DNA of 64,000 nucleotides, taken from contig NZ_RHPJ01000002.1 of NCBI RefSeq assembly GCF_004786095.1, positions 620,001 through 684,000 on the forward strand, read 5' to 3'. Made by a program: the position numbers and the translations under genes. Source of the DNA: Serinibacter arcticus. Lineage in GTDB: Bacteria; Actinomycetota; Actinomycetes; Actinomycetales; Beutenbergiaceae. The notes under the pieces were generated by a model. It saw only the letters and a list, made by a program, of their open reading frames with translations. It was not told the DNA's origin and made no database searches. Below are positions 24,039 through 33,324 of this stretch, piece after piece; the first letter of the stretch is position 1; each line of letters begins with the position of its first letter.

Positions 24039-26213
24039 CTACGACGCCGTCGCGGGACCCCCCGGGTGGCCCGCGTCGCCGGGACCACCGCCGGTCAGCC
24101 GCGTCCACAGGAACGTGTAGGCCAGCGCGGCCATGTGCGCGGCCTGGGTGTTGGTGGCGGAGCCGCCGTGCCCACCTTCGATGTTCTCGTAGGACGTGAC
24201 GTCCTTGCCCGCCTCGAGCATGCGGGCGGCCAGCTTGCGCGCGTGCCCCGGGTGCACGCGGTCGTCCTTGGTGGAGGTGGTGAACAGGACGGGCGGGTAG
24301 GAGCGCTCGGAGTCGAACAGGTGGTACGGGGAGAACGTCCGCAGCGCCTCCCACTCGGCGGGGTCCTCCGGGTCGCCGTACTCCGCGACCCACGAGGCTC
24401 CCGCCAGGAGCAGGTGGTAGCGCTGCATGTCCAGCAGCGGGACCTGGACCACGACGGCGCCGAACAGCTCGGGGTACTGGGTCAGCATGTTGCCCGTCAG
24501 CAGGCCGCCGTTGGACCCGCCCTGCACCCCGAGGTGCTGGGGCGAGGTGAGGCCGCGCGTGACGAGGTCGCGCGCGACGGCGGCGAAGTCCTCGTACGCG
24601 CGGTGCCGGTTCGCCTTGAGCGCGGCCTGGTGCCAGGACGGTCCGTACTCGCCGCCGCCGCGGATGTTCGCGACGACGTACACGCCGCCCCGGCTGAGCC
24701 ACGCGCGGCCGAGACCGCCGGAGTAGCCCGGCGTCAGCGAGATCTCGAAGCCGCCGTAGCCGTACAGCAGCGTCGGCGCGGTGCCGTCGAGCGCGAGGTC
24801 CTCGCGGCGCACCACGAAGTAGGGCACGCGCGTGCCGTCCTGCGAGGTCGCGAAGTGCTGCTCGGCGACGAGGCCGTCGGCGTCGAAGAAGGCGGGGGCG
24901 GACTTGAGCGGTTCGACCGCGGTCTCCGCGCCGTGCTCGTCGAGGCGGACCAGCGACAGCGTCGACGGCGTGAGGTAGTCGGTCGAGGTCATCCACAGGG
25001 CGTCGGCGAGGTCGCCCTCGCCGTCGCGGTCCACACCGGCGACCCCGACGGTGCCGAGGGCGGGGGCGGCGGTGAACGGGCGGCGGGCCCAGTCGCGGGG
25101 CTCGCCGCCGTCGACGGACTCCGGGGGCGTGAGCACCTCGAGCCGGTTCTTGACGTCCTCGAGAACGTTGAGCACGAGGTGGTGGCGCGTCCAGGTGGCG
25201 CCGACGAGCGCCGTCGACGGTGTCGGGGCGAACAGCGTGGTGAACGCGCGCGACCCGGCGCGGAACGCCTCGAACTCGATCGCGACGAGCGATCCGCCCG
25301 CGTGCGTGGCCCCGCCGACCTCCCAGTCGTCGCGCAGCTCGACCAGCAGCCAGCTGCGGTGGACGCCCGCCTCGGCCGAGGCGGGCACGTCGAGGAGCTC
25401 GAGCCCGCCGTCGGGCAGCAGGAGGTGGAGCTCGCTGGTGTAGAAGGTCAAGGCGCGCGAGACCCAGTCGCGCTCGAAGCCCGGGGTGCGGTCGTGGTGC
25501 GCGGAGATGTACAGGTCCGTGGTCTCGCCCTCGTAGACGATCTCGGCCTGCTCCAGGCTCTGGCCGCGGCGCACGCGGCGCGCGCGGCGGGGGTAGCCGG
25601 AGGAGGTGGGCTCGCCGTCGGCCGCGGACTGCACGAACACGGTGTCGCCGTCGATCCAGCTCAGGCCGCCCTTGGCCTCGGCGCGGTAGAACCCGCCGTC
25701 CTCGGGGGCGATGAACTGCTTGGTGGTGAGGTCGAACTCGCGCGAGACGTCGGCGTCGCTGCCGCCGTGGGAGAGGTCGACGATCGCGCGGGTGAAGGCG
25801 AGCGGACCCGTGCGCAGCAGCTGCGCGCCGTGCCAGACCCAGTCCTCGCCCTCGGCCTCGTTCAGCGCGTCGACGTCGAGCAGCAGCTCCCACTCGGGGC
25901 GGTCCGTGCGGTAGCTCTCCAGCGAGGTGCGGCGCCACAGACCGCGCTCGTGGTCGGCGTCGACCCAGACGTTGTAGAGGTGGTCCCCCGCCTTGCCGAC
26001 GGCGGGGATCTTGTCCGCCGAGTCCAGCACCTCGAGGACGGACGCCTTCGTCGAGGCGAACCGGCGGGTGCCGGTGAGGGCGGCCTCGGCGTGCGCGTTG
26101 CGCTCGCGGACCCAGGCCAGGGCGCGCTCGCCCTCGACCTCCTCGAGCCACAGGAACGGGTCGATCGCGTGATCGGGAGCGGCCGCGGGCGTGCCGGAGG
26201 TCTCACTGGTCAT
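24039..26213 (-). CDS. Prolyl oligopeptidase-type serine peptidase (S9A)
   Basis: A 724-residue enzyme with an N-terminal beta-propeller and C-terminal alpha/beta hydrolase domain. The catalytic triad is S567 in GGSNGG, an Asp in KDDRVH (650-651) and H682 in EGGHGG. The oxyanion-region tyrosine is in LLYGYGGFE. No signal peptide is present, so it probably cleaves cytosolic peptides after Pro or, as in oligopeptidase B relatives, basic residues. The ATG lies 7 nt after TAGGGT (26226-26221), a leaderless arrangement. It stands as its own unit; a strong hairpin lies between it and the GH65 gene. Confidence 0.92.
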   Translation of the reverse strand: MTSETSGTPAAAPDHAIDPFLWLEEVEGERALAWVRERNAHAEAALTGTRRFASTKASVLEVLDSADKIPAVGKAGDHLYNVWVDADHERGLWRRTSLESYRTDRPEWELLLDVDALNEAEGEDWVWHGAQLLRTGPLAFTRAIVDLSHGGSDADVSREFDLTTKQFIAPEDGGFYRAEAKGGLSWIDGDTVFVQSAADGEPTSSGYPRRARRVRRGQSLEQAEIVYEGETTDLYISAHHDRTPGFERDWVSRALTFYTSELHLLLPDGGLELLDVPASAEAGVHRSWLLVELRDDWEVGGATHAGGSLVAIEFEAFRAGSRAFTTLFAPTPSTALVGATWTRHHLVLNVLEDVKNRLEVLTPPESVDGGEPRDWARRPFTAAPALGTVGVAGVDRDGEGDLADALWMTSTDYLTPSTLSLVRLDEHGAETAVEPLKSAPAFFDADGLVAEQHFATSQDGTRVPYFVVRREDLALDGTAPTLLYGYGGFEISLTPGYSGGLGRAWLSRGGVYVVANIRGGGEYGPSWHQAALKANRHRAYEDFAAVARDLVTRGLTSPQHLGVQGGSNGGLLTGNMLTQYPELFGAVVVQVPLLDMQRYHLLLAGASWVAEYGDPEDPAEWEALRTFSPYHLFDSERSYPPVLFTTSTKDDRVHPGHARKLAARMLEAGKDVTSYENIEGGHGGSATNTQAAHMAALAYTFLWTRLTGGGPGDAGHPGGPATAS

Positions 26214-26299
26214 GCCCCCGACCCTACGACGCCCCCCGACCCCGCCGAGAATGCCGGTGGGCCAGGACCGCGCCACCCGCTCGACCCAGGACCTGTCCC

Positions 26300-26352
26300 G
26301 AGAACGGCCGGTGCGGCTCGAGCGGGCTGCTGGAGCCGCACCCGGCGTTCTC
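26300..26352 (-). terminator. Hairpin downstream of the GH65/HAD operon
   Basis: A 20-bp imperfect inverted repeat (arms 26300-26319 and 26333-26352, two mismatches) lies 22 bp past the GH65 stop. Confidence 0.7.
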
Positions 26353-26374
26353 GCCCGGCGTTGCGACCGGCGGG

Positions 26375-28867
26375 TCAGTCGCCGTTCGGGTGGGACGGGA
26401 CCCTCGCGGAGAGGATCGAACCGTCCTCGCGGACCGAGCCCTCGATGTCGCGCACGCTGGGCCGGCCCTCGCGCTGCTCGATCCGCGTCACCGGCACGCG
26501 CGTGACGCCGCCGCGCGCGACGAGCACCTCGGCGCCCTGCACGTGCACGCGGAGGCTTTCGGCGTCACCCGTCTCGAGCTCGAAGAGCATCTCCTCCGGC
26601 AGCACCGTCACGCGCAGCCGGTTGCCCCCGAGGGTCAGCCGGTAGGACAGCGAGTCCCAGCCCGCGGGCAGGCGCGGGTCGAACGTCCACCCGCCCAGGT
26701 AGTCGCGCATGCCTCCGAAGCCGCTGACGAGTGCGTTCCAGACCCCGCCGAGCGAGGCCACGTGGACCCCGGCGTCGGCGTTGCGGTGCAGGTCGGCGAG
26801 GTCGACGTAGACCGCGGAGGTGAAGTACGCCGCGGCGAGGTCGCCGTAGCCGACCTCGGCCGCCACGATCGACTGCACCACGGCCGACAGCGTGGAGTCG
26901 CCGGTGGTCAGCGGGTCGTAGTACTCGAAGTTGGCGAGCTTCTCCTCGAGCGTGAACTCGTCGCCCTGGAGGAACAGCGCCAGCACGACGTCGGCCTGCT
27001 TGAGCACCTGGTGGCGGTAGATGACCAGCGGGTGGTAGTTCAGCAGCAGCGGCCGCTTGTCCGCCGGGGTGTTCGCCAGGTCCCAGATCTCCTTGGACAG
27101 GAAGTCGTCGTCCTGCGGGTGGATGCCCAGGTTGTCGTCGAACGGGACGTGCATGCCCTCGGCGATGCGCGCGAGCTCGACGATCTCCTCCTCGCCCAGC
27201 GCGAGGCGGTCGAGCACGCGCTGGTACGCGTCGGCGTCGCGCCCCGCCAGCGACCGCAGCGCGCGGACGGCGGAGCGCAGGTTCGCGCGCGCCATCACGT
27301 TGGTGAACAGGTTGTCGTTGACGACGGCGGTGTACTCGTCCGGACCCGTGACGCCGTGGATGTGGAAGACGGGATCGGCGTCGCCCGCCTCGCGCCAGAA
27401 GCCGAGGTCGGCCCACAGCCTGGCGGTCTCCACCAGCACGTCGATCGCCTCCCGGTCGAGGAAGGAGGTGTCGCCGGTGGCCGTGACGTACTGCGTCAGC
27501 GCGTGGGCGATGTCCGCGTCGATGTGGTACTGCGCCGTTCCTGCCGCGTAGTAGGCCGACGCCTCCTCACCGTTGATCGTCCGCCACGGGTACAGCGCCC
27601 CGCGCTGGTTCAGCTCCTTGGCGCGCTGCCGGGCGTGGTCGAGCATCGAGTAGCGGAACCGCAGCGCGTTCCTGGCGAAGTACGGCGAGGTGTAGGTGAG
27701 GAACGGGAGCACGTAGATCTCGGTGTCCCAGAAGTAGTGCCCGTCGTAGCCCGATCCGGTCACACCCTTGGCGGGAACGCCGGCACCCTCGGCGCGCGCC
27801 GACGCCTGGATGAGCTGGAACAGGTTCCACCGGACGGCCTGCTGCAGCGCATCCTGTCCGGTGATCTCCACGTCGCTGCGCGCCCAGAAGTCGTCCAGCC
27901 ACGCGCGCTGCGCGTCCAGCACGGGCTGGATGCCGGTCTCCTTGACCCGGTCCAGCACCCGACGGCAGCGGTCCACGAGCTCGACCGCGGGCACGCCACG
28001 GGAGGTGTGGTAGCTGACGACCTTGGTGATGCGCGTCGTCGTGCCGGCCGTGGCCTGGATCCGGTAGACGTGCTTGGCGAGGTCGTCCTCGACCGAGGAG
28101 CGGATCTCGTAGGCGTCCGTCGTGGCGATCGTGTGGTCGGCGGCGACGGCGAGCGTCATCCCCGAGGAGGTCACGCGGTAGCCGAGCACGCTGCGGCCGT
28201 CGCCCTCCCACGCCACCTGGGGCTGCAGCACGCGGCCCGACAGGTTCGCGGCGCGGCGCGGGTCGAAGCCCGACCCCATCGCCGCGTCCTTGACGTGGTA
28301 CTCGTCCTGACCGTCCTGGCGGTTGAGGATCTGGCACGAGACGGCGACCGGGGCGTCGGAGTCGACCATCGTGATCTCGTAGTCCATGACCGCCAGGTGG
28401 CGCTCGGCGAACGAGACCATCCGGCGGCTGCGCAGCCGCACGCGCTTGCCCGACGGGGTGCGCCACAGCAGCTCGCGGGTCAGCACGCCGTCGCGGAAGT
28501 CGAGCGAGCGCTCGTACTCCTCGAGGTCGGCCACGCTCAGCAGGAGCGGCTCGTCGTCGACGTAGAGCCGCATGATCTTGGCGTCGGGCGCGTTGACGAT
28601 CGTCTGGCCGACCTTGGCGAACCCGAAGGCCTCCTCGGCGTGGTGGATCGGCCACACCTCGTGGAAGCCGTTGACGAAGGTGCCGTGCGCGTAGGAGTCA
28701 CGGCCCTCCTCGATGTTCCCGCGCAGCCCGAGGTAGCCGTTGCCCACCGAGAAGAGCGTCTCGGTGGTGCCCAGGTCCTCGGACTCGTAGCGCCGCTCGC
28801 GCAGCGCCCACGGGTCGATCGGGAAGCGGGAGCGGTCCAGCGGGTCGGCCGTGCTCGGCGGCCTCAC
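26375..28867 (-). CDS. GH65 disaccharide phosphorylase (maltose/trehalose/kojibiose type)
   Basis: An 830-residue family 65 enzyme. The N-terminal beta-sandwich starts near ESLFSVGNGYLGLRGN-like sequence (here TLFSVGNGYLGLRGN), and the catalytic (alpha/alpha)6 barrel holds the general acid E511 in GVTGPDEYTAV. Phosphate-contact segments such as KADVVLALFL (here KQADVVLALFL) and FEYYDPLTTGDSTLS are present. It cleaves an alpha-glucosyl disaccharide with phosphate to beta-glucose 1-phosphate. The partner HAD gene overlaps its GTG start by 4 bp, so beta-phosphoglucomutase activity is the expected next step. The exact disaccharide cannot be told. Confidence 0.92.
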   Translation of the reverse strand: MRPPSTADPLDRSRFPIDPWALRERRYESEDLGTTETLFSVGNGYLGLRGNIEEGRDSYAHGTFVNGFHEVWPIHHAEEAFGFAKVGQTIVNAPDAKIMRLYVDDEPLLLSVADLEEYERSLDFRDGVLTRELLWRTPSGKRVRLRSRRMVSFAERHLAVMDYEITMVDSDAPVAVSCQILNRQDGQDEYHVKDAAMGSGFDPRRAANLSGRVLQPQVAWEGDGRSVLGYRVTSSGMTLAVAADHTIATTDAYEIRSSVEDDLAKHVYRIQATAGTTTRITKVVSYHTSRGVPAVELVDRCRRVLDRVKETGIQPVLDAQRAWLDDFWARSDVEITGQDALQQAVRWNLFQLIQASARAEGAGVPAKGVTGSGYDGHYFWDTEIYVLPFLTYTSPYFARNALRFRYSMLDHARQRAKELNQRGALYPWRTINGEEASAYYAAGTAQYHIDADIAHALTQYVTATGDTSFLDREAIDVLVETARLWADLGFWREAGDADPVFHIHGVTGPDEYTAVVNDNLFTNVMARANLRSAVRALRSLAGRDADAYQRVLDRLALGEEEIVELARIAEGMHVPFDDNLGIHPQDDDFLSKEIWDLANTPADKRPLLLNYHPLVIYRHQVLKQADVVLALFLQGDEFTLEEKLANFEYYDPLTTGDSTLSAVVQSIVAAEVGYGDLAAAYFTSAVYVDLADLHRNADAGVHVASLGGVWNALVSGFGGMRDYLGGWTFDPRLPAGWDSLSYRLTLGGNRLRVTVLPEEMLFELETGDAESLRVHVQGAEVLVARGGVTRVPVTRIEQREGRPSVRDIEGSVREDGSILSARVPSHPNGD

Positions 28868-29604
28868 GCCACCGCCCCGTCCGTCACGAGGTCGCCCAGG
28901 TCGTCCACGACGGCGTCGGCGCCGTGCGCGACCAGCTCGTCGTGCCCGGCTCCGCGGTCCACCCCGAGCACGAGCCCGAAGGCGCCGGCGCGGCCGGCGG
29001 CGACCCCCGAGATGGCGTCCTCCACCACGACGGCGCGGTCCGCGGCGACGCCGAGCTGGGCCGCGGCGTCGAGGTAGGTGTCGGGGGCGGGCTTGCCGGC
29101 GATGCCGCGGGCGGCGGCCACCGCGCCGTCGACGATCACCTCGAAGCGGTCGAGGAGACCGGCGGCCGTCAGGACCGCGCGCGCGTTGCGGGAGGAGGAG
29201 ACGACGGCGACGGCGACGGCGTCGTCCCCCGTCCGCGCGGCGAGCGCGTCGAGGAACGCGATCGAGCCCGGGTACGCCGCGACGCCGTCGGACTCCAGGA
29301 CGGAGGTGAAGACACCGTTCTTGCGGTTCCCGAGGCCGCACACGGTCTCGAGCTCTGGGGCGTCGGTGGGCTCGCCGTAGGGCAGCACGATGCCGCGCGA
29401 GGCCAGCAGGGAGCGGACGCCGTCGTAGCGCGGCTTGCCGTCGATGTGGTCGAAGTAGTCCTGCTCGGTGTAGGGGGCGGCACCCCGGGCGGCGAGGTAG
29501 GACTCGAACAGGCGGGCCCACGCGAGCATGTGGACCTCGGCCGTCGGCGTCAGGACGCCGTCGAGGTCGAACAGCACGGCGTCTAGCGGGTCGAAGCGGC
29601 TCAC
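28864..29604 (-). CDS. HAD-family beta-phosphoglucomutase-like phosphatase
   Basis: A 246-residue HAD protein. The catalytic aspartates are D13 and D15 in FDLDGVLTP, the motif II serine is in VAVVSSSRNAR, the Lys in GKPAPD and the acidic pair in VVVEDAISG. Its length, cap position and stop/start overlap with the GH65 gene fit beta-phosphoglucomutase, which would turn beta-glucose 1-phosphate into glucose 6-phosphate. A hydrolytic sugar phosphatase is the alternative. The GTG at 29604 was chosen because upstream codons lack similarity. It is divergent from the diacylglycerol-kinase-like gene. Confidence 0.85.
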   Translation of the reverse strand: MSRFDPLDAVLFDLDGVLTPTAEVHMLAWARLFESYLAARGAAPYTEQDYFDHIDGKPRYDGVRSLLASRGIVLPYGEPTDAPELETVCGLGNRKNGVFTSVLESDGVAAYPGSIAFLDALAARTGDDAVAVAVVSSSRNARAVLTAAGLLDRFEVIVDGAVAAARGIAGKPAPDTYLDAAAQLGVAADRAVVVEDAISGVAAGRAGAFGLVLGVDRGAGHDELVAHGADAVVDDLGDLVTDGAVA

Positions 29605-29704
29605 GGCATCCTCTGCGGACGGAAACGGACGTGCTCCGAGCCTATCCGCCGCCCGTTCGGGCCCGTGTGTCAGAGTGGATCGACGCAAGACGAAAGGGAG
29701 TGCC

Positions 29705-30667
29705 GTGACCCACACGCCTCGGGCCGCACTGGTCTACAACCCCGTGAAGATCGACACCGACGCCGTGCGCCGGTCGCTGGAGGCGCTGGAGGCCGAGCTC
29801 GGCTGGTCGGAGACCCTGTGGCTCGAGACCTCGAAGGAGGACCCCGGCCAGGGCCCGGCGCGCGAGGCGCTCGAGGCGGGGGTCGATGTCGTGATCGCCG
29901 CCGGCGGCGACGGCACCGTCCGCGCGGTCGCCGAGGCGCTCCGCGGCTCCGGCACCGCGCTCGGCCTGCTCCCCTCGGGCACCGGCAACCTGCTCGCGCG
30001 CAACCTCGGGCTCGGGCTCGACGACGTCGACCACTCCCTGCGGGTGGCCCTGACGGGGACCGACCGCGCGATCGACAGCGGTGTGATGACGCTGCGTCGG
30101 CAGGACGGTGGCCGGACCGACCACACGTTCGTCGTCATGGCGGGCATGGGCCTCGACGCCCGGATGCTGTCCGAGACCGACGACGACCTCAAGAAGAAGG
30201 CCGGCTGGCTCGCCTACGTCCAGGCGATCTCCCGCGTGGTGAAGGACCCCAACGTCCTGCACTTCACGTTCCGGCTCGACGACAACGAGCCCCGCAAGGT
30301 CAAGGCGCACACCATCATCGTGGGCAACTGCGGCACGCTCCCGGCCAACATCCTCCTGCTGCCCGACGCCGCGGTCGACGACGGCGTGCTCGACATCGTC
30401 GCGCTCCGCCCCGAGACGTTGCTCGGCTGGGTGCAGGCGCTGACCAAGATCATCTGGGAGAACGGCATCGTGCGCCGGCTCCCCGGTGGCCACAAGGCAC
30501 CCCGCTCGAAGGTCGAGTCGCTCGTCTACTCCACCGGCAAGGACCTGGACCTGCGCCTGGACGAGCCGGCCGAGGTCGAGCTCGACGGCGATCCGTTCGG
30601 TGAGGCCATCGGCTTCAAGGTGAAGGTCGACCCGGGCTCGCTCGTGGTCCGCGTGCCGCAGGACTGA
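29705..30667 (+). CDS. Diacylglycerol kinase/sphingosine kinase-like lipid kinase
   Basis: A 320-residue member of the DAGK catalytic-domain family. The nucleotide loop GGDGT is at 67-71 and SGTGN at 91-95. A later DGDPFGE-like segment (LDGDPFGEA) lies near the C terminus, as in DgkB/YegS-type kinases. It probably phosphorylates diacylglycerol or a related lipid at the membrane. The GTG follows an AGGGAG Shine-Dalgarno. It is monocistronic, with a small hairpin after the stop. Confidence 0.9.
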   Translation: MTHTPRAALVYNPVKIDTDAVRRSLEALEAELGWSETLWLETSKEDPGQGPAREALEAGVDVVIAAGGDGTVRAVAEALRGSGTALGLLPSGTGNLLARNLGLGLDDVDHSLRVALTGTDRAIDSGVMTLRRQDGGRTDHTFVVMAGMGLDARMLSETDDDLKKKAGWLAYVQAISRVVKDPNVLHFTFRLDDNEPRKVKAHTIIVGNCGTLPANILLLPDAAVDDGVLDIVALRPETLLGWVQALTKIIWENGIVRRLPGGHKAPRSKVESLVYSTGKDLDLRLDEPAEVELDGDPFGEAIGFKVKVDPGSLVVRVPQD

Positions 30668-30669
30668 GT

Positions 30670-30688
30670 CCGGCGGAAACCCCGCCGG
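30670..30688. terminator. Short hairpin between convergent genes
   Basis: CCGGCGG (30670-30676) pairs with CCGCCGG (30682-30688) across a 5-nt loop, immediately after the lipid kinase stop and 9 bp before the topoisomerase stop. Confidence 0.45.
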
Positions 30689-30697
30689 CTCCTCCCG

Positions 30698-31669
30698 TCA
30701 CGAGAGCAGCGCGCGCAGCTCGCTCTCGACGGCGGGGGCGCGCCGGGGGTCCATCGTGACGCCGTCGGTGTACAGGTCCACGAGCCGCGGGTCGACGTAG
30801 CTGGTCCGCGCGATCGACGGCGTGTTGCCCAGCTCGGCGGCGGCCGCCTCCATCGCGCGGGCGACGGCGCGGCGGCGCGCCACCTGCGTGGGCTGCGTCC
30901 CCTGGCGCGCCAGCTCGACGGCGGCCGCGGCCGTCCCGTGCAGCGTGCGGAAGTCCTTGGCGGTGAAGTCGCCCCCCGTGCGCGCGCGCACGTCCTCGTT
31001 GATCTCCTCCGCGCTCAGCGGGTGCCACGTGCCGTCGTCGTGCTGCCAGGCGATGAGGCGCGCGCGAGGGCCGCGGCGCTTCAGGCGCGCGACGAGCACG
31101 GCGAGGTCGGGGTCCGTCACCTCGCTGGACCACTCCTGGCCGCTCTTGGCCGGGAACTCCAGCACCACGGTGTCCCCACCGCGGACGGAGGCGTGCGCGC
31201 CGAGCAGCGTGGTGAGGCCGAACGACCCGTGCTTCTTCACGTACCGCTCGGAGCCGACCCGCAGGTTGGCGCTGTCGAGGATGCGGAACGCGCCCGCGAG
31301 CACCCGCGCGCGGCCGAGGTCCTCGCGCCGCAGGTCGAGGGTGACGCTGCGCCTGGCCGCCGGCAGCGTGGCGGCGAGCTCGAGGGCCCTGGCGTACTTC
31401 GCGCGGTCGCGGCGCTCGCGCCAGGCCGGGTGGTAGAGGTACTGGCGGCGCCCGGCGTCGTCGATCCCGGTCGCCTGCACGTGACCGTTCGGGTACGGGC
31501 AGATCCACACGTCGTGCCACGCGGGCGGGATGGCGAGCGACGTGATGCGCTCGCGGGTCTCGGCGTCGGTGACCCGGGCGCCGTCGGCCCCGCGGAAGCT
31601 CCAGCCCCGGCCGGAGCGCACGCGCGTGAGACCCGGACCGCTCGTGGTGCTGCGCCGCAACCTGACCAT
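30698..31669 (-). CDS. DNA topoisomerase IB (poxvirus-like)
   Basis: A 323-residue type IB topoisomerase that relaxes supercoils through a 3'-phosphotyrosyl bond. The N-terminal strand region includes IPPAWHDVWICPYPNGHVQ. The catalytic core has the Arg/Lys segments FRILDSANLRVGSERY and KDFRTLHGT, and the nucleophile is Tyr291 in TSYVDPRLV. Length is typical. The ATG lies 7 nt after TAGGGT (31682-31677), whose first three bases are also the stop codon of the upstream hydrolase, so the gene has its own leaderless-type promoter. Confidence 0.93.
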   Translation of the reverse strand: MVRLRRSTTSGPGLTRVRSGRGWSFRGADGARVTDAETRERITSLAIPPAWHDVWICPYPNGHVQATGIDDAGRRQYLYHPAWRERRDRAKYARALELAATLPAARRSVTLDLRREDLGRARVLAGAFRILDSANLRVGSERYVKKHGSFGLTTLLGAHASVRGGDTVVLEFPAKSGQEWSSEVTDPDLAVLVARLKRRGPRARLIAWQHDDGTWHPLSAEEINEDVRARTGGDFTAKDFRTLHGTAAAAVELARQGTQPTQVARRRAVARAMEAAAAELGNTPSIARTSYVDPRLVDLYTDGVTMDPRRAPAVESELRALLS

Positions 31670-31679
31670 GGTGGCGACC

Positions 31680-32474
31680 CTAGGTCCCCGCGTGCGCCCG
31701 GAGCCAGGACAGCTCTCCCGCGACGGCGACCGGGCGCTCGGTGGCGGTGAGGTGCCCGGTCCGGGGCAGCCGCGCGACGCGGGTGCGCTCGTCGCCGCGC
31801 CGGGCACCCTCCATCGCGGGCAGCTCGCGGTCGGGCGGCGTGGCCGTGTCCTCCTCGCCGAACAGCAGCAGGACGGGACCCGCGAACGCCTCGAGCGTGT
31901 CGGCCCGCGGCGCGCGCGTGGCGATCGCCTCGGCCAGCCACGCGGCCCCGGCGGCGGAGGTGTCGGCGATGATCTCCCGCACGGCCTCGAGCAGCTCGGG
32001 CTGCTCCCGGCGCGACGTGGCGCCGAGCGCGTCGTCCTCGCTGTCGGCCACGGGGCCGATCGAGTCCTCCGCGCGCAGTCGGGCCGCGTCGCGACGGCGC
32101 TGCTCGGGATCGTCCGGCGCCCCCACCCCGACGCTCGTGCTGCTCAGCGCCAGCGCGGTGACCCGGTCGGGATGGTCGGCGGCGAGCTGGAGGGCGACGT
32201 AGCCGCCGGTGGACAGGCCGAGCACCGTGGCCGCCTCGACCCCCGCGGCCGTCATGGTCGCGGCGACCAGCGAGGCGACGGCGGCCATGGACGGCGCGGT
32301 CGTCGGCACACCGCTGGCGCCCAGACCCGGCAGGTCGATCGTCAGCACGCGCCACTCGCGCAGGTGCGGCAGCAGCGGGTCCCACGTGCGCGACGACAGC
32401 GGGAAGGCGTGCAGCAGCACCAGGACGGGTGCGCCGCCGTCGCCGTGCAGCGTGTGCGCCAGCACCTCGGTCAC
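31680..32474 (-). CDS. Alpha/beta-fold hydrolase
   Basis: A 264-residue hydrolase. The nucleophile elbow is GLSTGG (Ser88), the oxyanion-region LLHAFPLSSRTW follows the first strand, the acid lies near LLLFGEEDTATPP, and the His is in LPRTGHL. It resembles 3-oxoadipate enol-lactonase-type esterases, but substrate is unknown. The GTG start overlaps the stop of the SDR gene by 4 bp (32474-32471), so the two are coupled and may act on the same metabolite. Confidence 0.85.
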   Translation of the reverse strand: MTEVLAHTLHGDGGAPVLVLLHAFPLSSRTWDPLLPHLREWRVLTIDLPGLGASGVPTTAPSMAAVASLVAATMTAAGVEAATVLGLSTGGYVALQLAADHPDRVTALALSSTSVGVGAPDDPEQRRRDAARLRAEDSIGPVADSEDDALGATSRREQPELLEAVREIIADTSAAGAAWLAEAIATRAPRADTLEAFAGPVLLLFGEEDTATPPDRELPAMEGARRGDERTRVARLPRTGHLTATERPVAVAGELSWLRAHAGT

Positions 32475-33271
32475 AGCGTGGCGACCGAGCCCGAGTCGAC
32501 CCGGTAGTTCGCGCCGTTGACGAAGCCGGCCAGGTCGGAGCACAGGAACGCGATGACGGGGGCGACCTCCTCGGGGCGACCGCGACGGCCGAGCTCCATG
32601 TACGGGCGCTCCTCCTCCAGGAAGCTCTCGATCGCGGCGTCCCGGTCGGTGCCGAGCTCGTCGGCGCGCTTGTCCATCATCGCGTCGGTCATCGGCGTCT
32701 CGATGAAGGCGGGGGAGACGCTGTTGACCAGCAGGCCCTCCGACGCGTAGCTGCGCGCGAGGCCCCTGGCGAACGACAGCAGCCCGGCCTTGGCGGCGCA
32801 GTAGGGAAGCTCGTCGTCGTAGGGCTGCACCGCGTCCTCGGAGTTGAGGTACACGATGCGGCCCCAGCCGCCGCGCCGCAGCGCCGGCAGGAACGCCCGC
32901 GTCACGCGGATCGGGGCGAGCAGGTCGGTGGTCAGGGTGTCGACCCAGCCGGCGTCGTCGATCTCGTGGAAGAGGCCCTGCGCGCCCGTGACGCCCGCGG
33001 AGTTCACGAGGATGTCGATGTCGCCGACGGCGTCGCTCACCTCGCGCTCCAGGCGGGCGATCTGCTCGAGGTCGTCCAGGTCGGCGGCGACGGCGTGCAC
33101 GCGGTCACCCTGGTCGCCCAGGCGCTCCACCGCCTCGGCGAGCGAGCCGGCGTCCTTGTCGCTGACGACGACGCGCACGCCCTCCGCCAGCAGCAGCCGG
33201 GCGGTCTCCCAACCGATGCCGGAGTCGGCGCCGGTGATCAGTGCGGTGCGTCCTGCGATGCCGAGGTCCAT
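32471..33271 (-). CDS. Short-chain dehydrogenase/reductase (SDR)
   Basis: A 266-residue classical SDR. The cofactor motif is TGADSGIG (13-20); the catalytic residues are S144, Y157 and K161 (LNSEDA, PYCAAK). An insert with DAMMDKRADELGTDRDAA lies where the substrate loop is. NAD is more likely than NADP because an Asp (SDKD) follows strand 2. It sits 53 bp downstream of the GH15 gene and overlaps the hydrolase downstream. AAGGAC precedes the ATG. Confidence 0.88.
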   Translation of the reverse strand: MDLGIAGRTALITGADSGIGWETARLLLAEGVRVVVSDKDAGSLAEAVERLGDQGDRVHAVAADLDDLEQIARLEREVSDAVGDIDILVNSAGVTGAQGLFHEIDDAGWVDTLTTDLLAPIRVTRAFLPALRRGGWGRIVYLNSEDAVQPYDDELPYCAAKAGLLSFARGLARSYASEGLLVNSVSPAFIETPMTDAMMDKRADELGTDRDAAIESFLEEERPYMELGRRGRPEEVAPVIAFLCSDLAGFVNGANYRVDSGSVATL

Positions 33272-33324
33272 GTCTCGTCCTTCTGCTCGGGGAGGGTGGT
33301 GGTGGTGCTGACGGGTGGTGGGGT

